Origin: Chitinophagaceae bacterium
Lineage (GTDB): Bacteria > Bacteroidota > Bacteroidia > Chitinophagales > Chitinophagaceae
DNA length: 64,000 nucleotides
NCBI GenBank assembly: GCA_023957155.1
Contig: JAMLHK010000002.1
Span: 248,001 to 312,000 of the forward strand
Reading direction: 5' to 3'
Shown: positions 63,795 to 64,000 of the stretch, piece after piece
Numbering within the stretch: the first letter of the stretch is position 1
Layout: each line of letters opens with the position of its first letter
Program-made: the position numbers and the translations under genes
Notes under the pieces: model-generated
Database searches by the model: none
Told to the model about the DNA's origin: nothing
Seen by the model: only the letters and a program-made list of their open reading frames with translations

Positions 63795-64000
63795 TTAAAT
63801 ACCCACTTTTACAGAAAGCGTGATTTGTTTTTGAATGGGTTGTGCCACACCACCCGAGTTAAAAAATTCCGGGTCCTGTCCTTTTAATTTCTTATCCGCG
63901 TATATGAGCCATAGGTTAGCAGCAGCAGCGGTTACAGACAAGCTGCTAAAGCCTATACTTTGAACGGCTTTTGCCGGTAACTGGTAAGAAAGGGACACTG
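63795..64000 (-). CDS. SusC/RagA TonB-dependent transporter (C-terminal end only)
   Basis: The last 68 or so residues of the barrel: SLSYQLPAKAVQSIGFSSLS, VTAAAANLWLIYADKKLKGQ, DPEFFNSGG and the closing KQITLSVKVGI, with the final aromatic-less strand. The gene continues past the right edge. It pairs with the SusD-like protein immediately downstream. Confidence 0.85.
   Translation of the reverse strand, partial: VSLSYQLPAKAVQSIGFSSLSVTAAAANLWLIYADKKLKGQDPEFFNSGGVAQPIQKQITLSVKVGI

Overview
The window reads as chromosomal DNA of a Bacteroidota bacterium, most like the Chitinophagaceae/Sphingobacteria side of the phylum. Evidence includes a SusC/SusD pair with partner lipoproteins, a type IX secretion (T9SS) sorting domain on a giant repeat protein, a zinc-free sirtuin, a TamB-like protein, and promoters of the TTTG-N19-21-TANNTTTG type. 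There is one tRNA gene and one complete insertion sequence. No rRNA or CRISPR was seen.

Layout. 1-1.7 kb: the 5' part of ung, tRNA-Arg(TCT), a small basic protein and a degenerate nuclease-fold-like protein. 1.9-9.95 kb: a TetR-controlled drug-efflux operon (TetR, TolC-like, HlyD-like, two ABC ATPases, two ABC-2 permeases). A 14-bp palindromic core occurs before both tetR and the TolC gene. A family of palindromic, word-built repeats sits at nearly every gene junction of this operon and also inside coding sequence. One junction carries a truncated aminoglycoside-nucleotidyltransferase fragment joined to an S23/Avd-like four-helix-bundle gene. 10-25 kb: housekeeping genes (TPR protein, gyrA, saccharopine-dehydrogenase-like, sirtuin, AIM24-like, prfC, M14 peptidase), then a complete ISAs1-type element with a 10-bp target duplication next to a gamma-glutamyltransferase gene. 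25-31 kb: a DUF937-like protein, a large TamB-like protein and a polytopic membrane protein. 31.8-36.3 kb: a co-oriented SDR / desaturase / hydroxyacyl-CoA-dehydrogenase / dipeptidase cluster. 36.3-39.8 kb: FtsE, an EF-G-like GTPase and a coiled-coil protein. 40-46.6 kb: a giant surface-protein gene with a 213-bp tandem array, broken by five frameshifts that all have the same sign. 46.7-57.5 kb: dnaG, M48 peptidase, plsY, prmA, pnp, rpsO and two glycosyltransferases. 57.6-64 kb: small lipoproteins, a collagen-like lipoprotein, and a SusC/SusD/metallohydrolase/DUF4302 uptake locus that runs off the right edge.

The most unusual items are the junction-specific hairpin repeats of the efflux operon together with the four-helix-bundle gene, and the giant array gene. 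In the array gene, duplications and same-sign one-base shifts suggest either very recent repeat dynamics or a repeat-driven assembly error. All family assignments come from reading motifs; no database search was run.
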